Below are positions 1 through 14,426 of a DNA stretch of 64,000 bases, in pieces. The stretch's first letter is position 1, and the number at the start of each line of letters is the position of its first letter. This DNA comes from Azadirachta indica (Eukaryota > Streptophyta > Magnoliopsida > Sapindales > Meliaceae), in the NCBI GenBank assembly GCA_022749755.1, contig CM040446.1:17050080-17114079 (forward strand), read 5' to 3'. The notes under the pieces were generated by a model. The model was not told the origin of the DNA. It ran no database searches and saw nothing but the letters and a program-made list of their open reading frames with translations. Both the position numbers and the translations under genes were made by a program.

Positions 1-155
1 AATATAAATATAACGTAAATATTATAAAACAATATTTTACTTGTAACCATAATATAAAAAATTGAATTACAATAAAAATTTTGTAAAATATATATATATA
101 TAATACTTGTAAAATTATAACAATGATTAAAAATTTTATATAGTTTAACATGATG

Positions 156-190
<35 letters not shown>

Positions 191-1198
191 CATTGTCTTC
201 GTCCTCATCATCATCATTGTATATATAAGTTCTATCTGTCATATACATGTATGTTTTTTTTTTTAAATATATAGGTAAGTTTTACCGTATAGACAAAAAT
301 TGACTATTGATGTTTTTAATTTATTTCATTGATTTAATCATTTTTTTTACATGTGTCCTCATAAAATTTTTCTAGTGCTTTTATTTTGTTTCTTAGTTGC
401 AAGAGATTAGACAAAGTATCACTTTGCAAATGGCATATATTAGTAATTTATTAATAGTATTCTTCTTGTGTCAAATTGAATTTGCATTATATGTTATTAA
501 CATTTCTTAAATTTTGTAAACATTACAAATAACATTGATTTTATAAAATTAAATTAATTTACATTTTACTTCCTTAATAATCTTTTTCAAAATTTCTTAT
601 TCATATTTGTACAAATACATATATGTTTTTTTTAACTGATAAATTATCAGTTTTAACATATTCTTCTTTTTTTATTTATTAGTGTGATATTAGTTATGAG
701 GTTATTTTACTATCTATTTATTCTCAATTATGACAATAATGTTTACATCTTTAAAATAACATAAAATTTTCATTAATTCTTATAAATAGAAGTAATATAA
801 ATAATAAATGAGATGTGTCTTACTTTCTAATATTAATTTTTGAGGTTTAATAATTTATTTTGTTATTAATAAATTTTTGAAAAATTAAAGGAAAAATGCA
901 CATTTTGATAATATCTAAATTAGTGTTTTTTAAAAGATTATTAATAATATGTACAACACATTCTTGATCATTAAATTTTTTATTATAATATATGAATTTA
1001 TATATTTCAAATATATTTCAAAAAATAAATTATATCAAAATAACTTTAATAGATTAAAAAAATAATAAAATGTAAGAAAATTAATTATCATTATATAAAA
1101 TAAATGGGCCAAATTTTAATTTCAAATTTAAAAATCAACATAAATTAGATATTGATACTAGAATCCTTTATCCAGTATCATAGAAATTTTTCAAATGC

Positions 1199-1229
<31 letters not shown>

Positions 1230-1484
1230 CAAATTAGGAAGAAAAGGTAGAAACCATAACAACGACTTTTTCCTACTCGATGTCCGAATCCATATGAATA
1301 TGAAACGTCATCGTCTTTATCCATTTGCGTCACCTTCGTAACTACGTTGTATTACTTGCTAATCATTATTTTTTGTAATCTCCGATTATTATCATTATCA
1401 TTATATTATTTATAGGGGAATTTTATATTCAACAAGGCATTCAGAATTTCAGCTAAAAATAAAAAAAAGAAATTGATTGCGAAG
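1..1484. other. AT-rich 5' flank and promoter region of ARA1
   Basis: No gene is visible. The stretch is strongly AT-rich and holds a TTA/ATT microsatellite at about 156–190 and an AT-dinucleotide run at about 1199–1224. The last 80 bases before the ARA1 start contain a TATTTATAG-like element near 1400–1410, which may serve as TATA box for ARA1, followed by a purine-rich leader. Confidence 0.6.
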
Positions 1485-4400
1485 ATGAGGATCAAGGAAA
1501 CTGAAGGAGTTTCGGCCTCCCGGAAGCACCTGGTTTTCGCTTACTATGTCACCGGACATGGATTTGGCCATGCCACCCGCGTCGTTGAGGTTGCATTTTG
1601 AATTGATTTTTTTTTCCTTTCTTTCTAATTGTCCGATTTTTGAACGATCGATTTTGATTATATATGATATGATATCATTAGGTTGTGAGGAATTTGATTC
1701 TGGCGGGGCATGATGTGCACGTCGTCACCGGCGCTCCTGATTTCGTCTTCACTTCTGAAGTTCAGTCGCCTCGTCTTTTCATTCGCAAGGTAATCTCAAT
1801 TTCATCACCTTCTACAATAATGAATAATGACTTTTATCATCCCCGGAATCGTGATTGAATTTAATGTTATCTTTTTTCTTACGTGGCAATAACATAAATA
1901 TGATGCGTCGTTCAAATTTGTACTGAAATTGGATTTAACTCTTATGATTTTTTTTTTTTGTTTTACATCTGTTGATCATTAGGTACTTTTAGACTGTGGA
2001 GCAGTGCAGGCAGATGCTTTGACTGTAGACCGTCTTGCTTCATTGGAGAAGGTGTTCTTTGTATTTATGAATGATTTTAGAACACAACGCCCTCGCTTCA
2101 ATTCTCTTTCTCTGTCTCTCTCTTTAAGTTTTATTGCTTACTCTCTATTTCACTTCGGCTATTATTAGTATTCCGAGACAGCAGTGATTCCTCGGAAATC
2201 TATTTTGAAAACGGAAGTAGAGTGGCTGAACTCCATCAAAGCAGACTTAGTGGTAATTTAATCTTTCTCAAACTTTGAATTTTTAATTAAATTTGGTCCA
2301 GGATTTTTCAGTGATGGACCACATTTGGCCGTTTTTAAGTCGTAACATAAATTTAGAGTAAAGATATTGCTATCTTGTAGACAAATTCATACTGAGAGTA
2401 TATTCTTATTGAAAAGAATGTTTTTTGGTGAATGGAAACAGGTTTCAGATGTTGTTCCAGTTGCATGTCGAGCTGCAGCTGATGCTGGAATTCGCTCTGT
2501 TTGCGTCACCAACTTTAGGTAATTGCTATCACGGGCTTTTGTTTTATATCATTTCTTATTATCTTTTGTAATTTCTTGTCATCCAAGTTTCTGAGCAGCA
2601 TCTTTTAAACTCATCTTCTATCTTTTGAATAATTTACAGCTGGGACTTTATTTATGCGGAGTATGTGATGGCTGCTGGGCAAAATCACCGTTCAATTATT
2701 TGGCAGGTGAACTGTAACTGCTATGCTGTTATCTTCTCGGAGTCATGTTCTCCAATTTGGTTTCCAAATTTCTTTTCAATATGATCTTATCAATTTTTAG
2801 CTGGGCTATAGTCGTTTGTACAAGTATTATATTTTTGTTCGGTAGTGTAGGCACCTTGACTAAGTTGAGTACCAACCAACAACCTTCTTTGAAATCTCTA
2901 TGAAGAATTAAGTTTTCTCCAAAGACTATGAGAATCAAATAACTTTAACCTTCATTTATTGAAACATGTTACACTTGGACTTAGCACTGCTAGTATGTTG
3001 CTAATGATTTCACATCTTTACTTTTCATGTTTTGCCCATTGCTCTCTAAATTTATAATTTTGCTAAATTTGTTTAGATTCTTGAATTGTCATACAGATAG
3101 CAGAGGATTATTCTCATTGTGAGTTCCTCATCCGCCTCCCAGGATATTGCCCAAGTAAGTTCTTATAAAACTGACCCAATGAAATTGGCTTTTTTGTGTT
3201 TATTGACCGCCTTGGTCATATTTATATGATGCTGGGAATTTCATAATGATTGGTCTCAATTTGTGTCTTTACAGTGCCAGCTTTCCGTGATGTTATTGAT
3301 GTACCTCTTGTTGTGAGGAGGGTGCACAAATCCCGCAAGGAGGTATGGTGCACAATAGTTATCTGATCTTCTTGCAGAATTAAGTCATAGTCTGTGTTTT
3401 AAATTTTTTCTTATTTCTTTTACTTTGTTTTTAACTCCAGGTAAGGAAGAAACTTGGAATTGGGGAGGATGTGAAGCTAGTTATCCTCAACTTTGGTGGA
3501 CAGGTGAGGTTGCTGATTAATGAAAATTATCATGGTTTGCTACAATGACTAAACGTTTCCTTATCCTATCTTGTTCAAATATTTGGTTAAAGTGGTATTT
3601 TCATAGGAATTTCCTAGTCATGGATTGTTCATATTCCTCTCTGTGGAAAGTGATACTTTTTTGGATGCAGAAAGATAGATCTATTTTATTTGTTTGTAAA
3701 TGACATGCATGAGTTAATGCACATGTTTGCCACTGTGTGCTTTTTTTTTCTCTGTTTTGTTTTTAATTTTAGTTAAAAGGAAAAGTTCTACAAGGAATGG
3801 ATGCTATTGGAATCTGACTTTCTTCGGTGTGGTTGGAAAATTTATCATCCATTTGGTAGATCTAATGTTTTGATGCTTGCTTGGAATTTGTATTCCCCTC
3901 ACTTTTCATTCTGTATTGGATAGATAACTTAAATTACTTTTAGGGCATTCTCGTGGTTACCTCCTGAGACAATCTCTGATATGCAGCCTGCAGGTTGGAA
4001 GTTGAAAGAGGAGTACTTACCTTCGGGTTGGAAGTGCCTGGTACTTTTTTGTAGCATGTTTCTGCATCTTTTCTCCTGTGAAAATGTGCATAGCATGCTT
4101 ATAGAGCTCACATTTTGTTTTTTCAATTCAGGTTTGTGGAGCTTCGGATGAGCTTCCGCCCAACTTTATAAAGTTACCAAAAGATGCTTATACACCTGAT
4201 CTCATAGCAGCTTCTGACTGTATGCTGGGTAAGTATGAAAACTTCATTAGTAGGTGAACTGGATCAAATTTATATTGATTACATCTATATATTCTTTAGG
4301 AAAAATTGGATATGGAACTGTCAGTGAAGCCCTGGCATACAAGTTGCCATTTGTCTTTGTACGAAGAGATTATTTCAATGAAGAACCCTTTCTGAGAAAC

Positions 4401-7400
4401 ATGCTTGAGGTAGGTCTTAACTGTGCTTCGTTTTTCGACTCCCCATCCTCTTTCACATTCATGATCATCTGCATCTGATATTCAAAGAAGCATTAGAGAA
4501 ATTGAGTGGACTGTTTTTGTTCAACTTAAGGTTTTTGGGTTCATTTTTGTCTAAAGAGCTGAGCTGAGCTGAGCACTACCTTCTGCATTGTTTTTATTCC
4601 CTTGGGTTTCCCTTTGGCAGTTTTCCCTTTTCTTTGTGGACATCTCATCTCCATTCCTTATATCATGTCTGATATTAGTAGTTCTCTGGTTTCTTAGCCA
4701 AAAAACAAAAAAACTGTGGTTGACTTGAGATCTATTGTTTATGATTTATAATGCAGTTTTATCAGGCTGGTGTTGAGATGATCAGGAGGGATTTACTAAC
4801 TGGTCATTGGAAGCCTTATCTTGAACGTGCAATTAGTTTGAAACCATGCTACGAGGGAGGCGTCAATGGTGGAGAGGTAATTTCTTCCTTCCTCAAGTTC
4901 TATGATATATCGACCATCTTTTATTTTCATAATTATGGTTTAATAAAGATTTATTTGAAAATTATCAGTAAACAATGTGCAAGTTATGTGGATTGACTTG
5001 CTTTTGGACACTTGAATGGAATATTCTATGTAAATCAAGGCTACGGATTTTAACATGTTAGCTCAAATAATGGAGGAAAAACACATGAAATACAATCTAG
5101 TACATATTCTGGTTTAGAAGTCTTTACTTAAAATTTTATATTGTTAACACGTAATATGTTATCGATAAACTGACTTTGCAGAAGATTTCTGTACTTCTAG
5201 CAGTGCGTATCTAGAATGGAAATATGAAATAATCAGTTTAATAAGACCTTTTATCTAATGATATCTAGAAATAAGTCCAGAATATCAGAAGGCAAGAAAA
5301 AACTTATTGTGATTTATTGTCATGCTGTTCCAATTCCAATTTGAATTTTTATTCTTTTTGGTTTTGTAATAGACCAAAAGATGGAGAAGAAAACGTCAGT
5401 CAATTCCCAAAAAGAGAGGATCTGTGCATCTGAATACCTGTAGCAATTACACTTTAAAACAGTTGAAAATTCTTCCTGTGGAAGTGCTGGTGGATGAATA
5501 TTTGGATTCAAATTAGAAAAACGATATTATTTAACATGTTTATTGCTAGTGCTATGTCAGGTTTAAGTCACATTAAGTCGTAATTTGCTCCATAATTTTT
5601 TCAGGATGATTTTTGAGATCTTGTTTCTCGACACAAACCATGTTTTACATTCATCTGCTCTTCATTTTTGTTGTTATCGTATTCTATGATTGCTTACTGA
5701 AATGATAAGTTACAATGTTAAATTATAGGTGGCAGCTCACATTTTACAGGAGACAGCTATTGGGAAAAACTATGCTTCAGATAAGGTATTAAAACTTGGT
5801 ATCTTGTTTGTTATGCTCTGGTTATATTTACTTCTAATATATCATCTTTAATGGTGTTTGTTTTGTTTAGTATTATCAAGTTTGAAGTGTATTTCACTTA
5901 TTATGGCTGGTATATGAGTAGGAACTGAGTTTCTGATTCAGTTTGATATTTAAATTCATTATTTTATATATCCCACTGTTCTAAAACTTAATTTAATTGT
6001 CTCTGAAATTATGCAAAAACTTTTATGTAAAATTGGCATTGAAAGAACCAAAGCCAATTAGAGTTGGTAATTTGGATCAAACTATGAAGTTAAATAAGCA
6101 TATTCCATAAAGAAGATAGATGCAAACAATTGAAAAAGTAAAATAAATTTCCAATTTCACAAGAATAAGGTTGCTAAATTTAGTTTAGAGTTTTGAATGG
6201 ACATATCTTCACAGAAAGTGTTTCTGTGAGTGAAGTTTCACAGATAATGTTTCTGAGATCTTCCTATGTGTCTTAGACATGAAGAAGAAAATCCTTCTCG
6301 GAATTTTCACTTCTAGAAATCTCAAAAAATCCTATGTTAATGGTTTAATCGTAAGAAGAAGAAAGTTCTGATTAAATGTGTTTCCTTCCCACAGAACATC
6401 CGTTTTAGGAAACTGCTATGACTTCAGAAGCTTGTGCTGATTGATGCATTGATTGTATACTTGTTCTGACATAATTTTGGATTAGAATAGCATATCAATA
6501 TCAATTTAATTTGTGGTCTTTGAATTGGACCAAGTTGGGCAACAAATCGCAAATTTGGGTCTAGTTACTGGGGGCTCTACTTTGAAACTGTTCACACACT
6601 GTTCGCACTCCCTACGTATATGTTTTGAATATGGCATTTACCAGTTTTGCTGACCTATAATTGGTTGTTAATGCGAACTTTGTCTTATTGGGCATATATA
6701 GTTTAGTGGGGCAAGAAGATTACGTGATGCTATAGTTCTTGGATATGAACTACAAAGAGTCCCGGGAAGAGATATCTCCATTCCTGAATGGTACCAAACT
6801 GCTGAAGATGAACTTAGTCTATCTGCTAGATCACCACCTTGTATATCAAAGGAGAGCGAGTCCACAGTCAATTTGTAAGTTTTACTTTTTGCTGTAGGAA
6901 TTATTTGTATTGTAGAATTAGTTGCCAACTTCTATTTGACGTCTTTAAATTTCTTTTTCTAGGAGCACTGAAGACTTTGAGATTCTTCATGGAAATCTTC
7001 AAGGTCTACAAGATACCGTGGCTTTCCTAAAGAGTTTAGCAGAACTTGATACTATTAATGATTCTGAAAGGACTGAGAAGCGCTACATGCGGGAACGTAA
7101 GGCTGCTGCTGGACTTTTTAACTGGGAGGTTGTGCTTAATTTAACAATATGCTTCTCCTTGAATGATTAATAATCTTGCATCGTGCAACTGAATTGGTTC
7201 TTATACCTTTCTTAAGTGCATAAATAAAATGAAGGTTTTCTGTAAGATTAGTGTCAAATTCCTTTTCATCTTGAAATCTTTTGCAATAGTATTTGTTTTG
7301 AAATACTAATTGTGTTGTACAGGAAGAAATCTTTGTGGCTAGAGCACCAGGAAGGTTGGACGTAATGGGAGGAATTGCTGATTATTCGGGAAGCCTTGTT

Positions 7401-10400
7401 TTGCAGGTTCTAATTTCCTATCTTCGGTTTAGTTCTTTTGCTGTTATATGGTTCTTTCATTGTTCTTCCTTTTTTGGTCCAAATTCTTAATTTGACTTCC
7501 CTTTGTTGTTTTTTATTTAATCATTTAATCATTTTTCTCCTCTCAGATGCCTATAAGAGAAGCTTGCCATGTTGCTGTGCAGAAGATTCATCCTAGTAAA
7601 CATAGACTCTGGAAACATACCCTGGCCCGACACAATGATAAAGGACAAGGGTCTAGACCTGTTCTACAAATTGTATGCCGTATTATTTGAATACTTATTT
7701 CTGTATGTTGTCCTTAGGGTGATGTTGATACCACTTGCCAATTTGACTTAATTCAGCTGTGCTTTATAGTAAAGCATAATGTAGAAGTTTTTACATAATA
7801 GCATGCTTGTATCAGCTTAATTGTCCTCATCACATTTTGGTTTCATCAGGTGTCATATGGATCAGAGTTGAGCAATCGCGCTCCAACTTTTGATATGGAT
7901 TTATCTGATTTCATGGATGGGGACAAACCTTTGTCATATGAGAAGGCAAAAAAATATTTCGATAAAGATCCATCCCAAAAGTGGGTTCCTCTTGTCTGTT
8001 TGATTAATCTCTATCCTTTATTATACATGCTAATTATGTGATTCCTGTTTTAGGTGGGCAGCATATGTTGCTGGCACAATTCTGGTTTTAATGACAGAAC
8101 TAGGTGTACGCTTTGAGGATAGTATAGGCATGCTGGTACAACTGTCTTTCTCCTTTCTTTGAATACATTTGTGTTGTTACCTACTGCCTGGAATGTTCTT
8201 AATGCATTGCTATCACTGATCTTCATTTTACGTTTTTGTCTCTGTTTGTTCTGTTGAATTGACATGACTGATGGAAGATTTGACTGCATAAATAGTCTGT
8301 TAATACATGACTATAAAATTGGCTGAGATACATCTAAGCTATGTATGTACATTTGTTGCTATATAGAAACTGTTGTGACAGAAGTTAGTGCTTTCAAGGA
8401 GAATAAACTGTGGTGAGGGAATGAATAGCAACCTTGTCAATTTAGATTAATCATCATGTCAATGACTTTCAAAATTGAGTTTCTACTTAAATATGTAATC
8501 TTGAATGTTAAATATTTTTCTTCTTGTCATGCAATCAATCCTTAACATAAGTTTTGATAGTGTCTGTATGTGTGTTGGGAAAACTAGGCACTCCTAGTGT
8601 CCCAATATTGATTGCACAAGTTAAAATCGCTTGAGTTTCTCTGCAGTTCCAGTTTTCTTTTATTTTTACCCCAAACAAGATCTTGCTAGCGTCCATTACT
8701 GAATATATGAGTTACAACCTTACAGGTTTGTTCTGCAGTGCCGGAAGGGAAAGGTGTATCTTCTTCTGCCTCGGTGGAGGTTGCTAGTATGTCTGCCATA
8801 GCTGCTGCTCATGGTATTTTTCATCCGAAATTGTCCATATTTAAATGAAATTTTTTAGATTTTAATTCAATTTTCTCTGTTTAAATGTTAGTTTTCATTT
8901 ATGTACATTAGAAATGCTCATTTCTTTAGCTGAATGCATTTACTACATCTCTACGGATTGCATACATACTTCAGACACTAATTTGGCATGAACGAGAGAC
9001 ATTATATAAGAAGGCTCATATAGAAAAATTTGTGCTTCATGAATATTTAAGTAACTGTAGGAACATGATCCTAGTCACGTTTTGGTATATTGGAGGAAGT
9101 TTTGGTGTCATCGTTATCTCAATAGGGCTCAAAACACACTGAATTATTGATTTTCTGCATCATTCTTCTTGACAGTAATTTTAGGTATGTGATTAAGTTA
9201 ATCTTCTGTATATTATTTTTTGATTAAGTTAATGCTCTGTTATGTTTAGTTACAGTGCAGTAGAAAAATTTTCAGCAATTAATGCTCTGTTATGTTTAGT
9301 TACAGTGTAGTAGAAAAATTTTCAGCAATTCATAAAGTTGTGTTGATCCATCTGTTGATTCAAAATATCATCTATAATTTTCAGGATTAAGCATTGAACC
9401 TAGAGATCTTGCTCTCCTTTGCCAAAAGGTTTGATTTTCAGCACATCTCTCCTATGGATATTATTTTCCAATATTCTAGTTCAACTAGTTTATCCTCTTG
9501 GAACAAGTAGGGATTTACCTTGTGTATATATGTTCTGTGCTTATTACTATAAACTGTTTATTAGGTGGAGAATCACATTGTTGGAGCTCCGTGTGGTGTG
9601 ATGGACCAGATGGCTTCTGCATGTGGGGAAGCTAACAAACTTCTTGCAATGGTATGCCAGGTAAGTATCATTAGGGCTTGAGACAAGAACTCCACTGAAG
9701 TTTCAAAAATTAAGAATTGAGTCAACTTTTTCTTCTTTACTACGCAGCCAGCAGAAGTACTTGGGCTTGTGGATATTCCTAGCCATATCCGTTTTTGGGG
9801 AATTGATTCAGGAATAAGACACAGGTATCACTTATACTAAAGTTTTTTCCATTTTCCTTTAGATTTTTGATTACTTGGTATTCTTTGAAGACAAATTTCT
9901 AAGTTCTCAGTTGGCATTCTTTCTGGCAGTGTTGGAGGTGCAGACTATGGATCTGTCAGGGCAGGCGCATTTATGGGTCGAAAGATGATAAAGTCTATTG
10001 CTTCTACCATGTTGTCTCAGTCATCCCCAAGTTCTAATGGGGCTAACTCCTATGAATCGGAGGTTGATGGTGTTGACCTCCTTGAAGCTGAATCATCATT
10101 AGATTACTTGTGTAACTTATCACCTCACAGGTACAGTGCATTATTGGGCTTTCCTTGCAGAGTTGTTAAAAATGGTGACTGATTATACTCTAGTAAAAAT
10201 ATATCAATTCTGGGATGTATTTTGTGATTTTAATGCATGTGCTGTGTTTCTTATCACAGATTTGAAGCTTTTTATGCCAGGAATATTCCTGAGTCCATAG
10301 TTGGTGAGGCATTTTCTACAAAATATGGTGATCACAATGATCCAGTCACAGTAATTGATCCAAAGCGTTTATATGGAGTTAGAGCACCTGCTAGTCATCC

Positions 10401-11470
10401 TATATACGAGAATTTTCGGGTTAAGGTTTGTCGTAGAATTTGAGAGGTTATTTGACTGTTTGAAAATTGAATTTCTATTGTGAGTATCAAAACTGTTCAC
10501 GTCCCTCGTATTTTTACTCCTGTCTTGTTGAATGTTCAGCAGGCCTTCAACTTCTATAAGGAATTTTGTTCGTTTCAAATTTAGGGCACATAGTGGCGTA
10601 ATGTAAAAACAAAAAATTTGTTGAAAATTTTCACCCTATTCTTTTTGCAGGCCTTTAAAGCTTTGCTAACAGCCTCAGCTTCAGATGATCAACTTACATC
10701 TCTTGGAGAACTACTGTATCAGGTAATATTGCTAGTTTCAGTATGTTTTTTGGGTTTCAAAAACACTGATTTTCAGTGGGCCCTCAACTAGAATGTATGT
10801 TCAAGGAATGGATTTGTGCATTTACTTCAAAATGAAAACTATTTCTTCAACTCTAAATCAACATTGAAATATTTCTTTAAGGAGTTATGATAATGTGAAT
10901 TGCACTGAAATATTCAAATTCCAAAAACCATATTGAAACAAAGAATTTGAAAGGTCTTTCTAATCCCGTAACTCAAACGGAAGCTAATATTTTTTGGTTT
11001 TGTGTGACAGTGCCACTACAGCTACAGTGCTTGTGGGCTTGGTTCAGACGGGACAGATAGACTGGTGCAATTAGTACAGGAAATACAACACAGTAAAACA
11101 TCTAAATCCGAAGACGGGACATTATATGGAGCCAAAATTACAGGCGGAGGCTCTGGTGGAACCATTTGTGTAATTGGTAAAAATTGTCTAGCGAGCAGCC
11201 GGCAAATTCTTGAGGTAATTTTGTCTTTATTTGTGTGTTCCTATTTGGTACTAAATGTTAAATTTACCATCTTTTTTAGTACGACGAGTTCTTGCTAGTG
11301 GGGGTGATATAATAGGATATTGTTATGAGTTTCAGATTCAGCAAAGATACAAAGATGCAACAGGGTATCTGCCACTTATTATTGAGGGTTCATCACCAGG
11401 TGCTGGAAAGTTTGGACATCTGAGAATTCGTCGCCGCCCCAATCTCAAACCTAGTTACCAAGTCAGTTAA
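1485..11470 (+). CDS. ARA1: L-arabinokinase (GHMP kinase with glycosyltransferase-like N-terminus)
   Basis: Phosphorylates L-arabinose at C1 with ATP so that arabinose released from cell walls re-enters UDP-arabinose synthesis in the cytosol. Twenty-nine exons join in frame to 993 aa: 1485-1589, 1682-1789, 1983-2051, 2169-2252, 2442-2518, 2640-2706, 3097-3154, 3275-3342, 3441-3503, 3987-4040, 4132-4228, 4300-4409, 4757-4876, 5729-5785, 6702-6874, 6963-7128, 7323-7406, 7547-7672, 7850-7980, 8054-8135, 8726-8813, 9385-9428, 9565-9660, 9748-9824, 9930-10130, 10260-10425, 10651-10722, 11011-11214, 11336-11470. Residues 1 to about 350 resemble a MurG-like glycosyltransferase fold (GHGFGHATR near the N-terminus, [11 protein letters not shown]). 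The GHMP kinase half has a galactokinase-like signature near residue 500 ([10 protein letters not shown]) and the ATP loop GKGVSSSAS near 641–650. Length fits the family (about 1000 aa). All introns are GT–AG. It is transcribed towards the AIG2-like gene. Confidence 0.97.
9231..9330 (+). repeat. Tandem duplication of 50 bp in an ARA1 intron
   Basis: Positions 9231–9280 and 9281–9330 are head-to-tail copies of one 50-bp unit, differing at a single base (CAGTGCAGT against CAGTGTAGT). The pair lies in the intron before the exon at 9385 and does not touch the splice sites. The near identity suggests a recent slippage event. Confidence 0.9.
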
Positions 11471-12772
11471 CGATAACACCCATTGTTATTTATAGTTTAG
11501 GTGATTAAACCCGAAAAGGATCAAAAAAACATTTGTCAATTTGAGGAGTATCTTTATTTATTCTCAGGATTAGAATTTCATTTATCAATTATTAATAATA
11601 ATGATGATGATGATGATGACGACGACGCCTCTTCCTTTTTTCAATTTCTTAGTGTTATTATATTTGTGCTAAGCCTAATCAAATCTTCTTCTTCATCATC
11701 TTTCCGTCCGGTCCAAAAGGACTCGGCTAACTGAGTAATATTCTTCAGCTTAGCCTAAATAAGTAAATATGGCCTGGAAAGTTCCAAGTTTTATTTGAAT
11801 TTGGAAAACCTTCTAATCAATTAATTAATGTATGGTGTGGGGATTGAACTTCGACCATTATTCCCCGCCCACAATTATTATTAATGTCAGTTATTAAATT
11901 TAACATTCATGCCGTGGAAGTAACTTTTCATTGAATGAATTAACATTTAATATATTAGTTTTTATACAACTTTATTTTTAATATATTAATTTTTTTTGTA
12001 GACTGTACAATTTTTATTTTTATTAATTAATTTATTGCATATAAATCATTAAAATTTATTGCAAATAAAGTTGAATTTTTATATGAATTAATCATAATTT
12101 TTTAAATTAATATTATTTGCAATTTATTTAATAATTTTTGTATAATAAATTAACATTTTAAGAATAAAATTATCTCACTTTATATATATTTATAATGTTG
12201 AATTTTCATGTGAATAAAACATAATTTTTTTAAATTAATATTATTTGCAATATATTTAATAATTTATGTACAATAAATTAATATATTAAGAATAAAATTA
12301 TTTAAAAATAAAAATTTACAATAAAATTATAAAAAATAAAAAAAAAGTATACTTTTTAAAAGAAATAATTAACAAAATAATTATTATACTAGTCCAAACT
12401 AAAAAACTTATATTAATCATTATACATTAATAATAGAGATAAAATAGTCTATTTATATGTATTGTAAATAGGTAAGGATACAATAATTAATTTGTATAAC
12501 AATAATTGACTACATAGTAACTCTAGAGGGGTATATGTTTTTTGGCCAAACTTTAGGGAGGTTTTTGTTTATCTTCAAAAACAAAAGGGGTATCTGCCTT
12601 TGGCTTAACTTTCAGGATGGTAATTGCCAATATCCATAATAATAATAATAATAATAATAATGTAAATTGAGATCAAAGACAGAATTCGAAGATTCCAATG
12701 TGTAGATGACAGCCACAGGCCATTACTTTTTGGTGATATTGAAAATAACCTCAACATCCAACACATTCAGGT
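11471..12772. other. Convergent intergenic region ARA1 / AIG2-like
   Basis: This holds the 3' flanks of two convergent genes and no gene of its own. A GAT/GAC trinucleotide run lies at about 11603–11627. A direct repeat sits at about 12070–12174 and 12197–12305. From about 12520 to 12634 there is a segment whose minus-strand reading starts GGATATTGGCAATTACC and continues with several pyrimidine blocks. This resembles one end of a Mutator-type miniature transposon, but I could not find the matching other end. An AAT microsatellite follows at about 12635–12660. Confidence 0.5.
12070..12305. repeat. Imperfect direct repeat, about 105 bp, two copies
   Basis: Copies at about 12070–12174 and 12197–12305 share the block TTAAATTAATATTATTTGCA followed by similar A/T-rich sequence and ending in AAGAATAAAATTAT. 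They are separated by a short TATA-rich spacer. No coding content is seen; this is probably transposon-derived or a segmental tandem duplication. Confidence 0.7.
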
Positions 12773-14386
12773 TCAAGGATTATCAGCATTCTCTCGATAA
12801 AATGATTCGTACGTGGCCACTCTTGTCTTCGATTCAGGCAGCTCCAGTTCCAGTTCTTCAACAAAACCCATTGTCATCTTCAGAAAGTCCTTCATGTGTA
12901 CTCCTCTCCATTCCTTAGATAGTAAGAAAATGCTAACAGAGATGAGGAAAGAGGGATTGAGGGAAATAACATTATTAATGCAAAATATTAAATTTGAAGA
13001 AACAATGCAAGCTTTGATTCGATAAGGAATGTTAAATCAGACGATTTAATATGCAATTTATTATTTTTTTTTTTTTAATTGTCTGTTATGGCTTGGCGCT
13101 GATGCCATCAGTGTCCACCACCTATAAGAAACTTAAGATAAGATCCTTTGAACAGCCACCGAAATAGAATAGCAGGATACACTCCAGACCCACCCTTTGA
13201 TTTCCAGAACTATAAACACCACCCTAGCCAGCCTAGAGTCTCGGAAATAGCTATAACTATATAACTTGTGGACCTGGTTCTCACATGGAAATGGAAACGG
13301 AAAGGCCTCATCAACATTTAGTGCAACAGAACCTCTAGGAGGTAGGTAGGCGTTTTGAAGCTCAAATAGCTTTAACTGTCATTAAAACTCCAATGCATTT
13401 TGAATTTGATAGAAAAAGCAATCGAGCAAGCATCCAAGCATCGAAATAGAAAAGAATACATAGTAATACACAGGGTGAGGGAGGAAATAGCACAATTTTT
13501 TTAAGTAATAGAAAATTCAGCTAAAATGTTCCATCCACCGCATTAGACAGTACACAGATTGAGGAACTTTAGTACTATCCATATCTCCCATTTCAAGCAC
13601 TCGAGATAGGGAATCAAAGAAGAAAACATCTTCTATAAAGAGTTTCGACAAATCACATTCACATGGATATCATACCACTTAATAACCCAAACCCTCCAGT
13701 TGATTTCATTGTATGATATGAGCAGCATTTTGTTGCTTGAAGTTTATTGAGAAAGTTTACCTCAAAATCCCAATCACCATACAAGTTGGGATCATCTTTA
13801 TCTTTCCAGACATAAGCCTCGGCCTGTAACTTGCCACCATTATCCTGCAAGAAATAATTAACTCGTAATCCACTACAAAAGTTGCAGAATTAATGTATGT
13901 AAGTAAAGAATTTTTTTTCATGCAATTCAAATAAAAATAAATGTTTTAAACTTACCACCAAAGAAACATCAACAATGCTCCTTTCATACTCAACATCCTC
14001 AAATTCGTCTAAAATATGCAATTCGGGATCTGTGATTCCAAACAGGACCTGAAAGAAACATAATATAACTGTAGTTTGAGTTTAACAATTATAACTAAGA
14101 CTAGTCTGCTGGAACAGAAAGGAGAGATTTTGAAAGTGCCCATTGGGACGAAAAAGACCTTGCCGGTGACTTTTTTATTCTCAAGGGGAAGAATAGCTGG
14201 ATAAACACGGCCTTTGATACTAAACCTGTGACTGCACCACTTGCAAAATCAATCAATTTAATTAATTTAGATTGTTAATAAAAATCTAAAATCAGTGAAA
14301 TGGAATTACAGATCAACGCAAAATCAAAGGAAGTAAGAAAGAAAGAAAGAAAGAAAGTGGTTATGGTTATAGTTATAGTTATCTAC

Positions 14387-14426
<40 letters not shown>

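Noticed and set aside
12520..12634. Mutator-type element end upstream of the AIG2-like 3' end
   Set aside because: Only one terminal sequence (GGATATTGGCAATTACC on the minus strand) is visible and the opposite end is missing, so boundaries cannot be set.
12706..13025. Plus-strand open frames, one with a serine run
   Set aside because: They are the antisense shadow of the last exon of the AIG2-like gene; the minus strand reads EWRGVHMKDFLKMT and completes that protein exactly.
13659..13844. AIG2-like gene ending at a stop at 13659, which would mean a truncated protein
   Set aside because: Reading crosses a good donor at 13760. The true terminal exon was found at 12773–12913, in phase, restoring normal family length.
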